Numbered from the stretch's first letter, positions 1 to 7,783 are shown. The stretch is DNA of 15,719 bases from JAWXBR01 sp034440235 (GCA_034440235.1 JAWXBR010000045.1:1-15719), one strand, 5' to 3'. Made by a program: numbers and translations. Notes: generated by a model from the sequence alone, not told the origin.

Positions 1-125
1 CTTACGAGGTCGCACAATGATCGCACGCTAGTGAACGATCGTTGTACTGTAAGAGTCGAAGTGCGCTATGTACAATCGTTGTGCAATATGTGACAGCCGT
101 TGAACATTTAATTCTGAAAGACCCT
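1..125. other. Upstream region of the first secreted-protein gene
   Basis: No gene is supported in this stretch. A reading frame continuous with the downstream gene stays open back to a TTG at 42, but the peptide it adds is not signal-like. Two small palindromes are visible: AACGATCGTT at 34-43 and ACAA-TCG-TTGT at 72-82. A one-mismatch match to the Bacteroidota -7 element, TAATTCTG, lies at 109-116, ten bases before the preferred TTG start. These could be the promoter and operator of the following gene, but each match is short and could be chance. Confidence 0.3.
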
Positions 126-2468
126 TTGCGCCCCCTGCCACTGTATGTAATGAATGTATGTCTGGGCGCACTCATAGGCACTATGATTGCAGGTGCGCCA
201 GTGTATGCTCAGTGGCAGAAAGTTGCATTGCCCGCGCCGTACGACACAGAGTACTATCTCGACATTCAGTTTCTTGAGAGCAATCCGAATTATGGCTGGG
301 CATGCAGTCAGGAACGTGCTGTAATTCGAACGACGGACGGTGGACTGACGTGGGCGGGGACAATGCTTCCTGAGCGCTTTTTTGAAAGCGTCATGTTTTT
401 GAACCCAAGTGTTGGGTACGTCTCTGGACCCGGCGGCATTTATAGAAGTACCGATGGCGGCCGATCGTTTCGGGACGTAACACCGTTCCAGATGGACAGA
501 ACTATCGAACAAGGATGGGGCTGCTTCTTCTTGAATGAGCTCGAAGGACTCTATTTCGTGGATGGGTGTGGCGGACTTCAGAAGTTCTTTAGAACAACTG
601 ATGGGGGCTCGTCGTGGACGGTGTTTCTCGGACAAGTATCTAGTAGTGGTCTTTCCGACGGCATTATCTATCGTAACGGCTCTGGATTCGCATCAAGCAG
701 CGGCATCATCTGGCGCACAAACGACTTCGGTCGTACTTGGAATGTGTTTACAGGAACCGGACCGAAATACTGGACCGAAGAAATCACGAACATCAACTCG
801 ACGTTTCTCTTGCCTACCGCTGGCAACGATTGCAGCGGAATGCTCGGTAAGGGCGGATCGCTGCGATGGACAAGTACCAATGGCAGCTCGTGGTCTGAGT
901 TCCAAACTGGTAACATGATGTTCGGTTCGTTCCTTATCGACGAACAACATGGATGGGGGGTCGGCACTGGCCGTGCTGTGTATTACACCGACAATGCAGG
1001 CGCGTCGTGGCAACTTCGCAACTGCGGTATCGAAGGTGCCTCCGACGACATTTACTTTATCAATCCGAACAGCGGATGGATTGCCGGCGAAGGAATCTAT
1101 CGCTCGATCTTTGACAGACCACCAACTCTCGTAACACTCGATCCGCCAAAGGACACCATAAAAATGTGCGAAGGTGAATCTGTGTTGGTAAGGGGCAGCA
1201 AGGGTCTTGTGAATTATTCTTGGACAGATGGCGTTCAGGGCGACCAGAGAATACTAAGCAATGCTGGTAAATACGTTATTACCGCCTTAGACCCCATAAC
1301 GTGTTTCGTCAGCCTCGACACGGTGAATATTTATATCTACCCCGCAACTACACCCAAGATTCTTGCCTCGAAACCAAAGGTATGTTTTGGCGATAGCGTC
1401 GTGCTTCGTGCACAAGGTCCGTACGCATCCTGGGCCTGGTCTCAGGGCTCTACTTCGGAGAGTATTACGGTTTCGCAAGCCGGTGATTACGTCGTTACAA
1501 CCGTCGACACAAACGGCTGCACGCGTGTATCTGCGCCATACGTGGTTAGTATTCGACCTCCGGTGAAGCCTGCAATTGCCACAAATCATCCGCTAACATT
1601 CTGCATCGACGATTCTGCAACGTTGTCCGCGCCAGGTGGATTTGTAGAGTATCTGTGGTCGACAGGTGAGAAGACGAAAGACATTGTTGTTAAGACACAG
1701 GGACAATACGCGGTCCGCGTCGTAGACGACGCTGGATGTATTGGTACATCCGATTCTGTATTCGTAACGGTGCTCAACATTCGCAATCAGATTGAAGTAC
1801 AGATTCTACCTGGTAGTTCTGACATCGTTATACCAGATCATGTTGTTGGGGACCAGAAGTGTGTTTCGATTACAATTCGAAATCTCTCTGATAGTACAAT
1901 GCTGGTTTTGCGCGAACCGCATCTTCTACGTAATGTGTTTTGCAGTGTGCCTCTTGCACAACTTCCACTCGTTATAGGTCCACTTGGCACACTTTCACTT
2001 TCGATCTGTTGCTCTGTTCTAGATACTGGCTTTGTTTACGATACGCTCGAAATACCCGATACGTGCTCGTCGTCGTTTCTACCAGTGCGTAGCCATGGCT
2101 TTGGGAATTTTTTCGATGGTATATCGCGCTGCAATGTGCCGGTAGGGGCGTTCATCTACCGTGCTGGTTCGTCGTACCGACTTTCGAACCCCTTCCCCGT
2201 ACCTGCCACTGGAAACATACGCCTGCAGGTCAGAGCCACATCCGATGCTGCGGGAACTTCGGCGTTGCCAGTATCGGCAAACATCGTTAACACCCTCGGA
2301 CAAATCGTGGCGGTGGCCAATGTGGTAAGCTTTCGCGAGGGCTCTGAAGACGTCACGAACATCGAGTCGGACATCCAGCACCTCATTCCCGGGGCGTATG
2401 CGATTGCCGTAACGCTATCCAACGACACCGTCCTGCGTCACTTTCCCTTCGTCAAGGCCGCCCCTTAA
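126..2468 (+). CDS. Secreted multidomain protein with Asp-box repeats, Ig-like domains and T9SS tail
   Basis: Predicted secreted or surface protein of 780 residues; no enzymatic function is recognised. A signal peptide is followed by VYA-Q near residue 29. Residues 60-330 contain Asp-box/YCF48-like motifs such as RTTDGGLTW (68-76), STDGGRSF, TTDGGSSW and YTDNAGASW, typical of beta-propellers. Three Ig-like repeats follow at about 345-405, 418-478 and 490-550, each with an early Cys, a central W and a late Cys. Residues 555-660 look like an ASPM/choice-of-anchor-type beta domain. The last ~90 residues, from LSNPFPVP (687-694), resemble a T9SS sorting domain. The TTG at 126 is preferred because it gives a signal peptide with an N-terminal Arg and is preceded by GAAAG; the ATG at 150 gives an uncharged N-terminus, and the TTG at 42 buries the signal. 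The C-terminal codons lie in a local duplication. Start uncertain, gene secure. Confidence 0.85.
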   Translation: MRPLPLYVMNVCLGALIGTMIAGAPVYAQWQKVALPAPYDTEYYLDIQFLESNPNYGWACSQERAVIRTTDGGLTWAGTMLPERFFESVMFLNPSVGYVSGPGGIYRSTDGGRSFRDVTPFQMDRTIEQGWGCFFLNELEGLYFVDGCGGLQKFFRTTDGGSSWTVFLGQVSSSGLSDGIIYRNGSGFASSSGIIWRTNDFGRTWNVFTGTGPKYWTEEITNINSTFLLPTAGNDCSGMLGKGGSLRWTSTNGSSWSEFQTGNMMFGSFLIDEQHGWGVGTGRAVYYTDNAGASWQLRNCGIEGASDDIYFINPNSGWIAGEGIYRSIFDRPPTLVTLDPPKDTIKMCEGESVLVRGSKGLVNYSWTDGVQGDQRILSNAGKYVITALDPITCFVSLDTVNIYIYPATTPKILASKPKVCFGDSVVLRAQGPYASWAWSQGSTSESITVSQAGDYVVTTVDTNGCTRVSAPYVVSIRPPVKPAIATNHPLTFCIDDSATLSAPGGFVEYLWSTGEKTKDIVVKTQGQYAVRVVDDAGCIGTSDSVFVTVLNIRNQIEVQILPGSSDIVIPDHVVGDQKCVSITIRNLSDSTMLVLREPHLLRNVFCSVPLAQLPLVIGPLGTLSLSICCSVLDTGFVYDTLEIPDTCSSSFLPVRSHGFGNFFDGISRCNVPVGAFIYRAGSSYRLSNPFPVPATGNIRLQVRATSDAAGTSALPVSANIVNTLGQIVAVANVVSFREGSEDVTNIESDIQHLIPGAYAIAVTLSNDTVLRHFPFVKAAP

Positions 2469-2502
2469 CTCAAGCCCCCTTCGTCAAAGGCCGCTCCTTA
2501 AC
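2445..2502. repeat. Imperfect tandem duplication of the first gene's 3' end
   Basis: Copy A (2445-2469) and copy B (2477-2502) differ by one substitution and one inserted A and are offset by 32 bp. Copy A encodes the last residues and TAA stop of the secreted-protein gene; copy B repeats that stretch, stop included, in the spacer just before the paaB promoter. This fits a short tandem duplication by slippage or unequal exchange. No stable hairpin is apparent in it. Confidence 0.85.
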
Positions 2503-2503
2503 G

Positions 2504-2511
2504 TAACTTTG
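2504..2511 (+). promoter_or_regulatory. TAnnTTTG-type -7 promoter element of the paa genes
   Basis: TAACTTTG exactly matches the Bacteroidota housekeeping consensus TAnnTTTG. Five bases separate it from the ATG at 2517, so transcription starting about four to five bases after the element would give a leaderless or nearly leaderless paaB mRNA. No convincing -33 TTG is visible upstream. An almost identical stretch (TAACTTTGTTGC before ATGGCC) precedes the histidine kinase gene, which supports a functional motif. Confidence 0.6.
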
Positions 2512-2516
2512 TGGCT

Positions 2517-2912
2517 ATGGCCATTATAGTATCTCTCGACCCACGCGTTACTCGTCTGCAGATTCAGGCCGATCCGGAAGTAACTTCCGAACCGAAGCCC
2601 GATCTCGATCAGTTTCAGACGTACGAAGTTTTTCACCAGGCAAAGTCGGGCGCACACCATACCCACGTCGGTTGTGTGCATGCCCCTAATGCGGAAATGG
2701 CGCTCGTTCTTGCGAAGGAAACGTACGGACGTCGTGGACAGACAACCAACATTTGGGTGGTTGATACGGGTGCTATTTTAACGATGCGTGCAGAGGACAG
2801 CGATGTCTTCGAAACCACTCCCGACAAAAAGTACCGCGAGGTTAGTGCCTACATGGTGCGCAACAAAGTAGAAGATTATAAGAAACGACAACAGCTAGGG
2901 ACGAAGAAATGA
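2517..2912 (+). CDS. paaB: Phenylacetyl-CoA epoxidase subunit PaaB
   Basis: Small subunit of the multicomponent oxygenase that converts cytoplasmic phenylacetyl-CoA to its ring 1,2-epoxide in aerobic phenylacetate degradation. PaaB is non-catalytic and bridges the PaaA/PaaC heterodimers. The family core is clear: TYEVF, then HxHVGCVHAPNAEMAL, YGRRGQTTNIWVV and, near the end, DKKYREVSAYMV. The product is 131 residues against about 95 in E. coli; the extra length is mostly an N-terminal extension of roughly 37 residues rich in acidic residues and prolines. ATG 2517 is chosen because the alternative GTG at 2511 lies inside the TAACTTTG promoter element. The stop overlaps the paaC start by four bases (ATGA), so the two are probably translationally coupled. 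Confidence 0.93.
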   Translation: MAIIVSLDPRVTRLQIQADPEVTSEPKPDLDQFQTYEVFHQAKSGAHHTHVGCVHAPNAEMALVLAKETYGRRGQTTNIWVVDTGAILTMRAEDSDVFETTPDKKYREVSAYMVRNKVEDYKKRQQLGTKK

Positions 2913-3709
2913 GTAATGAGAACAAACGCGCCGGAGCACAGAAGAGTAGCGGATTGAATACCGAAGCATTGAAGGATTTACTCTTTCGCGTAGCGGACGA
3001 TTCGCTTATTCTGGCTCATCGACATTCTGAGTGGACCGGATTCGGTCCGTTGCTCGAAGAAGACATTGCATTCTCTTCGATTGCTCAGGACAAAATGGGA
3101 CATGCAAATGCCTTGTTCAAAATCCTGCACGAAAAGCTTGGCGAACCCAACGCCGATGCGATTGCATTTGGACGTACCGAAGACCAATTCAAATGCTGCC
3201 AATTTGTCGAACTACCAAACGGCGGCTACGACTTTTCACTAGTACGTCATTTCCTCTTCGATGCGTCGGAATTAATTCGCTGGCAATTCCTCCAGCAGTC
3301 TTCGTTTGAGCCTCTTGCCAAGCTTGCTGCAAAAATTCAGGGCGAAGTAAAGTACCATGTCTATCACGCACAGACGTGGTTAGTGCAGCTCGGAGCGCAA
3401 GGCAACGAAGAAAGTCGGATACTCATGCAAACGGCTCTCGACAAAGCATGGCCATACGCGCTCGGAATATTTGAACATGGAGCCGCCGAAGGGGCTCTTA
3501 TCGCTGACGGTGTATTTGTGGGCGAAGACGTTTTGCAATCTGCGTGGTTAGAGTTTGTAACCGAACGATGCGCAGCAGCACATCTGACTATTCCAACGAA
3601 CACGACGGCTGTACTGGGCGGTAGAAAAGGTTATCATACCGAACACCTCAAACCTCTCCTTGATGAGATGAACGAAGTGTTTCGCATTGACCCTTCCGCG
3701 GAATGGTAA
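2909..3709 (+). CDS. paaC: Phenylacetyl-CoA epoxidase structural subunit PaaC
   Basis: A 266-residue ferritin-like protein that pairs with the catalytic diiron subunit PaaA in the phenylacetyl-CoA epoxidase. Family landmarks are LILAHRHSEWTGFGPLLEEDIAFSSIAQDKMGHA in overlapping blocks over residues 33-66, the helix EVKYHVYHAQTWLVQLG (146-162), and the C-terminal block GRKGYHTEHLKPLLDEM (238-254) ending in DPSAEW. PaaC is known as the structural partner with a degenerate metal site, so it needs a PaaA encoded elsewhere to be active. E. coli PaaC is about 248 residues; the excess here is a short polar N-terminus rich in Lys and Ser. The start overlaps the paaB stop by four bases; paaD follows after one base, indicating one transcript. 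Confidence 0.95.
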   Translation: MSNENKRAGAQKSSGLNTEALKDLLFRVADDSLILAHRHSEWTGFGPLLEEDIAFSSIAQDKMGHANALFKILHEKLGEPNADAIAFGRTEDQFKCCQFVELPNGGYDFSLVRHFLFDASELIRWQFLQQSSFEPLAKLAAKIQGEVKYHVYHAQTWLVQLGAQGNEESRILMQTALDKAWPYALGIFEHGAAEGALIADGVFVGEDVLQSAWLEFVTERCAAAHLTIPTNTTAVLGGRKGYHTEHLKPLLDEMNEVFRIDPSAEW

Positions 3710-3710
3710 G

Positions 3711-4187
3711 ATGACAGTCGACGACATCCTACTCGCGTTACAGGACGTAAAAGATCCCGAGATACCCACGATAAGTGTAGTCGACCTCGGTATTGTTACG
3801 AAGATCGAGATAATAAATAACGTTATCAACGTAGTCATTACACCAACATTCGTGGGATGTCCGGCCATCGACATTATGAAGCGAGATGTCGAGACCGCAT
3901 TACGTACCCTTGGTGCAGATGACGTACACGTAGAGGTGAATTACGACATACCGTGGTCTACGAACAGAGTTAGTGAACGCGGACGTGCTGCACTCCTCAA
4001 GCACGGACTCGCTCCACCACAGCCCTACACGGTTGAGTTCGAACTCGATGTACTTAACGACACTGCATGTCCGTTCTGCGGCTCACGTAACACCACAATG
4101 AAAAGCCCCTTCGGACCGACCCTTTGCAGGTCATTACACTACTGCAATAACTGCCTTCAGGCTTTCGAAGGTTTTAAACCTCTTTAG
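3711..4187 (+). CDS. paaD: Phenylacetate pathway maturation protein PaaD (MIP18/DUF59 family)
   Basis: A 158-residue member of the MIP18/SufT-like family that assists assembly of the phenylacetyl-CoA epoxidase, probably by delivering or maturing metal or Fe-S centres. The N-terminal domain has the typical DPEIP (15-19), VVDLGIV (23-29) and FVGCPA with Cys50. The C-terminal zinc-ribbon-like part has CPFC (120-123), FGPTLCRSLHYC (134-145) and a last Cys at 148, matching the tail of E. coli PaaD (165 residues). ATG 3711 is chosen over an in-frame TTG at 3687, which would overlap paaC and add residues not seen in the family. The stop lies in the first copy of a tandem duplication shared with the convergent gene. 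Confidence 0.95.
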   Translation: MTVDDILLALQDVKDPEIPTISVVDLGIVTKIEIINNVINVVITPTFVGCPAIDIMKRDVETALRTLGADDVHVEVNYDIPWSTNRVSERGRAALLKHGLAPPQPYTVEFELDVLNDTACPFCGSRNTTMKSPFGPTLCRSLHYCNNCLQAFEGFKPL

Positions 4188-4236
4188 TTAGAGCTGCCAG
4201 CGAAAGGTTGTAAACCTCTTTAATTATCGCAGCCAG
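4166..4236. repeat. Adjacent imperfect duplication spanning both convergent gene ends
   Basis: Copy A (4166-4200) and copy B (4201-4236) abut. By hand alignment, 30 of 35 aligned bases agree and copy B has one extra A. Copy A carries the last codons and TAG stop of paaD; copy B carries the last codons and stop of the convergent large gene, read on the other strand. The duplication also repeats a weak inverted repeat around AGGTT...AACCT. Confidence 0.85.
4169..4221. terminator. Possible weak bidirectional terminator hairpins
   Basis: Two short inverted repeats lie between the convergent genes, one in each duplication copy: AGGTTT-T-AAACCT (4169-4181) and AGGTT-GTA-AACCT (4205-4217), the second extendable to AAAGG/CTTT with a bulge. 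Both are followed by short T-rich runs on either strand. Stems are A/T-rich and the first has a loop too small unless it opens, so termination is only a positional guess. Confidence 0.3.
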
Positions 4237-7200
4237 GAAAGAGGAACGGTCTCTGTGCGAATGGGTGTGCTGAACATAACAAAGTATAGGCCAGCCCCAA
4301 CGCCAGACATGTCGAGCTCGTTAATACCTGTTGCTACGCTCTCGTCCAACACGATGCGTCCGTCTACGCCAACGATGCGCATGTTGTACGGACCCGGCTC
4401 GTTGCCTACGATATCGAGTACGATTGCGTTGTCTTCTGGTAACACATGCATCGTAAGTGCTGCTGTGCTGAACTGACGCACTACGCGGCTTGCAAGGTTG
4501 CAGCCCGACACAAATAGGAAGCCACCTTCGGTGCTTGTAACCGGACATATAAGGTGCTTCCAAGAAACTCTTCCCCAGCGCAGCGACGCCACTTGCACGT
4601 TACCTGCAAGTACAAGGCCACGCACTTCGGTAATCTTTTGTCGGGGTGACACAATGCGAACGTCTGTCAATCTGATGCGAGTAACTCGATCTGAACTACC
4701 TATCGGTAGGGAAGACGTATACGTTCCGCGATCGACACTACTCGGCATGAACACCGAAACATCTGTGAGCAATTCTGCAAACAACGTGTCTACGTGTAAT
4801 GGTAGCAGTGCCTCGTCGACCTCTACATAGACTGGGATTCCAAGATTTTCTGTACCTGCTTGTGCAGATGCAGATTCAGCGATGAGTGTAAGTGGTAGCG
4901 CATCAAGAATGCCTATGCGAACAATTTTGACGCTCTCACAGCCGAATGCATCTGTTCCACGTACGAGGTACGTGGTTGTAACGCTAGGAGAAGCAACAGG
5001 TGTAGCAATTGTCGGATCGCTTAATCCATCGACTGGAGACCACTCGTATCGCGAAGCACCTTCTGCTACAAGTGTAACTTCAGACCCGATGCATATCGAT
5101 GTGTCGGAACTGAGCTTTAGATTTAATGATGACACGTCAACACGAATGGTGTCAGAAACTGTGCACGATCCTGTCCGACCGGTCACGATGTACGTAGTTG
5201 ATACACCAGGAGAGGCCACTGGTGCTGGGGAGGTTGGATCGTTTAATCCAGAGACAGGCAGCCACGAGTATTCGTCGGCATCTCCGCTTACGAACAGTTG
5301 TATCGAGCCTCCACTACAAATGCCAATATCCTGTCCAGCAGAAATCGACGGAGTCGATTTTACATCTACCAAAACAGTATCGTAAGAAATGCAACCATTC
5401 GGGTCGACCGCCTTAACGATATACTCAGTGTTCTGCGTTGGAAGTGCAATAACGCTCAGGCCAGTGTCCTTGTCAAGTCCGGCCGATGGAGTCCAAGCAA
5501 CACGTGTACCATTGACCCCAGTACCCGATAGCGTAGCAAGAAGAAACACAGGGCTGCCTTCACACGAGCTCGCATCATTGCCTGCCGATATTTGTACGCC
5601 TTCGACTACAGTGATTGTTATGCTTGCCGTATCGATGCAATCGCCCGAGCGTGCTTCGACGAAATACGTTGTTGTGATTAACGGACGTATAACGGTGCTA
5701 GAAGAAGTTGTATCCGCAACTCCCAGTGTTGGCCACCACCGATGAAAACTGCCGCCCGAGACTGTTACTGGCACACCAATGCCCGCACATGTTTCTATTG
5801 CTCCAGCTATCGTAACACTAAATGTGTCTACAACATTCACAACAACGGTGTCTTCTACTTCGCAAATTCCCGCTCGCAATCGTACGTAGTATGTAGTTGT
5901 CTGCAAGGGTCTGGCAAGGGGTCTTGGTGCTGTTGCATCCGAGAGACCTGTTGTCGGAGTCCATGCGTACGAGTCAGCGCCGAACCCATCCAGAATAACT
6001 TCGCCACCGATACACATTGTCTTATCTGTACCACCACCTAGCGCGCGCACACGTACGAGCACTGTTGCTGTGTCCATGCAGGTGTTTGCACCCGCGCCAA
6101 TAACGGTGTAGCGTGTTGTTGAGGTTGGCGTGGCAACCGGTGTTGGCGAGGATGGGTTGTCGAGCGTTCTCGATGGTTCCCATCTGTACGAGGTGGCGCC
6201 TTGAGCATTAAGGCGAACGCTTTGGCCCGGACAGATTTCGAGCACCGAGTCTACCTCGACATCTGGACGTGGCCGAATGTTGACAATGGCGGTCGCTGTG
6301 TCTTCACCGAAAGGATTTCTAACAACAAGTCTAACCGCAAACACGCCTGCGGCAGGGTAACAGATTAGACCGGGATCTTTACGATCGGATGTCCGCGGTG
6401 TAGCCCCCTCAAAGACCCATTCATACGTGTCGACTCTTCCCACACTTTGATCTGGGAACGTTAAGCACGTGCCAACGCAGCCACTGTCTGTTGCGAATCC
6501 TGCTTCGGGTGATTGACAATACACACTGGTTACGCTACCAGTCCCCAGGTAGTTGGCAACGAAGGTCGGTAGACCATTGCGACAAAGGTTGCCAAGGTTA
6601 ATAACGCTGTCTTGAAAACGGATGCTGTCGGCAGATTTTTCGGCATCCGAAATCATGGCCAGGTATGGCTGCTTCGGACGTCCGATGTAGATGCGGCCAT
6701 CCGGACCCAATTGCATCGGCGTCCATTCATTATTATTCGGAAGTAGTCCGACCACTGCTATAGAGTTCTGAATTTCTATTGCTGTAGAAGCCGCGGCGTT
6801 AAACTGATAGATCCTTGTAGGAACGAAGCCACTGGATACCGATACAGCAATGTAGACGCGGCGGCCATCGCGAGAAAACGCTGCGCCATAGTGTGCACCG
6901 AGATTTGACGGCGGGAATAGGCTTACAGCATTCAGAACCTTGCCGGTAGAAACATCGAAGTCATACAGTTGCGAATTACCTGAGATAGACGTGATTACAA
7001 GTTTGCGTCCATCTGGCGAGATATGCATGTTGCCGGCATTCTCAACAACAAGTAAAGGATTGCCTGCATCACTGATTGTTGGAAGCGGATTAACACGACC
7101 ACGCTCGACATGAAACGAAAAGAAGTGTCGTGTTTTTCGACTGCGTACTACTATCCACCAGCCTTCGTTTTTACAATCTGCTACAGCTGCTATGTGTTCT

Positions 7201-7697
7201 GTGACATCGTCATACAGATGCTGATTTTTGGTAACGACTTCACCATAGCCATCACCACCACGCATATCAACAACAGAATAGTAAAGACAGTAACAGCGTC
7301 CATTTAACGCTGTAGAGGTAACTGGTGCAGGATTGAAAATGTAGTAGAGCGATGACGATCCGGGTGCGGGAACGATAATAGCACTTTGACTTGTCGAGGG
7401 ATCGCCGTTCAGCCCTGTACCATTCAACATAACTTCGTGCAGGCGATTGTATACCTTTACGCCATCGGTGTAGAACAGTAAAGAACCAGTTGCGGGGTCG
7501 GACATCGAAGATGACCCTTCGTTGGTTTGCAACTGTCCATCTGCAAGAGGTTCACCAATCCCATTGCGAAACGTCAGCCCAACTTTGTCACCGAAATACC
7601 AATTCCATGCCTGACGTTGCGCCCTCGATTCCGTACTCGCAAGTGCAAGTAGAACGAGGGGTAAAATCAAGAGGCTATATCGGCGGTGCGTACACAT
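4224..7697 (-). CDS. Very large secreted protein: propeller-like domain, PKD, six Ig-like repeats, T9SS-like tail
   Basis: A 1157-residue predicted surface or secreted protein; function unknown, probably adhesion or binding. The start at 7697 gives a textbook signal peptide (THRRYSLLILPLVLLALA, cleavage near SRA-Q); a longer frame from 7763 would place 22 poorly fitting residues before it. Residues 28-395 resemble the Bacteroidota propeller-like module with WNWYFGDKVGL, SDPATGSLLFYTDGV and STSQSAIIVP. A PKD domain spans about 397-475 (YEWVFEGATP). Six Ig-like repeats of 70-80 residues cover about 480-930. Residues 935-1060 may be a cohesin-like beta domain, and the last ~80 (PYNMRIVGVDGRIV, GLYFVMF) a T9SS sorting domain. 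The gene is convergent with paaD and divergent from the response regulator gene. A weak -7-like TATTTTTC lies on the minus strand at 7714-7707. Confidence 0.88.
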   Translation of the reverse strand: MCTHRRYSLLILPLVLLALASTESRAQRQAWNWYFGDKVGLTFRNGIGEPLADGQLQTNEGSSSMSDPATGSLLFYTDGVKVYNRLHEVMLNGTGLNGDPSTSQSAIIVPAPGSSSLYYIFNPAPVTSTALNGRCYCLYYSVVDMRGGDGYGEVVTKNQHLYDDVTEHIAAVADCKNEGWWIVVRSRKTRHFFSFHVERGRVNPLPTISDAGNPLLVVENAGNMHISPDGRKLVITSISGNSQLYDFDVSTGKVLNAVSLFPPSNLGAHYGAAFSRDGRRVYIAVSVSSGFVPTRIYQFNAAASTAIEIQNSIAVVGLLPNNNEWTPMQLGPDGRIYIGRPKQPYLAMISDAEKSADSIRFQDSVINLGNLCRNGLPTFVANYLGTGSVTSVYCQSPEAGFATDSGCVGTCLTFPDQSVGRVDTYEWVFEGATPRTSDRKDPGLICYPAAGVFAVRLVVRNPFGEDTATAIVNIRPRPDVEVDSVLEICPGQSVRLNAQGATSYRWEPSRTLDNPSSPTPVATPTSTTRYTVIGAGANTCMDTATVLVRVRALGGGTDKTMCIGGEVILDGFGADSYAWTPTTGLSDATAPRPLARPLQTTTYYVRLRAGICEVEDTVVVNVVDTFSVTIAGAIETCAGIGVPVTVSGGSFHRWWPTLGVADTTSSSTVIRPLITTTYFVEARSGDCIDTASITITVVEGVQISAGNDASSCEGSPVFLLATLSGTGVNGTRVAWTPSAGLDKDTGLSVIALPTQNTEYIVKAVDPNGCISYDTVLVDVKSTPSISAGQDIGICSGGSIQLFVSGDADEYSWLPVSGLNDPTSPAPVASPGVSTTYIVTGRTGSCTVSDTIRVDVSSLNLKLSSDTSICIGSEVTLVAEGASRYEWSPVDGLSDPTIATPVASPSVTTTYLVRGTDAFGCESVKIVRIGILDALPLTLIAESASAQAGTENLGIPVYVEVDEALLPLHVDTLFAELLTDVSVFMPSSVDRGTYTSSLPIGSSDRVTRIRLTDVRIVSPRQKITEVRGLVLAGNVQVASLRWGRVSWKHLICPVTSTEGGFLFVSGCNLASRVVRQFSTAALTMHVLPEDNAIVLDIVGNEPGPYNMRIVGVDGRIVLDESVATGINELDMSGVGAGLYFVMFSTPIRTETVPLSWLR
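4908..6260 (-). repeat. Region encoding six tandem Ig-like repeats
   Basis: Six successive units (residues about 480-552, 553-625, 626-698, 699-780, 781-856 and 857-930) share the pattern: early Cys followed by G, central W with a following P, a GL(S/N)D(P/A)T-like loop, P-x-x-TTTY-x-V, a late Cys, and a closing D-T-x-x-V. Loops such as GLNDPTSPAPVASP and GLSDPTIATPVASP are close to each other, so the last two units look like the most recent duplication. The DNA copies have diverged. Confidence 0.8.
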
Positions 7698-7743
7698 TTG
7701 TGCACGGAAAAATACAACCCGAATTGACCTGTGATACCATGAT

Positions 7744-7759
7744 GTTACGTTTTCGTAAC
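7744..7759. promoter_or_regulatory. Inverted repeat GTTACG-N4-CGTAAC in the divergent intergenic region
   Basis: A perfect 6-bp inverted repeat with a TTTT spacer lies between the divergent secreted-protein gene and the response regulator gene. It falls near the expected -33 region of the regulator promoter at 7784 and upstream of the other gene, a good place for an operator that serves both. No known regulator is recognised from the motif. Confidence 0.4.
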
Positions 7760-7783
7760 GCATTCATACGCTTGGCTTTGCTG

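Noticed and set aside
42..125. TTG at 42 as start of the first secreted protein
   Set aside because: It would put 28 extra residues before the signal peptide and has no ribosome binding site; TTG 126 or ATG 150 fits secretion better.
108..635. Minus-strand frame opposite the first secreted protein
   Set aside because: Composition is unlike a protein family, and it runs antisense to clear Asp-box coding sequence.
3033..3048. Inverted repeat GGACCG-GATT-CGGTCC in paaC as a regulator site related to the right-edge array
   Set aside because: It lies inside the conserved coding block EWTGFGP and has no flanking similarity to the array units; chance is likelier.
5389..5745. Plus-strand reading frames over the large minus-strand genes (also 4882-5385, 11660-12277, 12657-12980)
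   Set aside because: They are antisense shadows of well-supported genes, have low-complexity or Ser/Thr/Arg-rich products and no recognisable domain or promoter.
7698..7763. ATG at 7763 as start of the large minus-strand gene
   Set aside because: It adds 22 residues ahead of a clear signal peptide and its codons cover the GTTACG-N4-CGTAAC inverted repeat; the start at 7697 is more natural.
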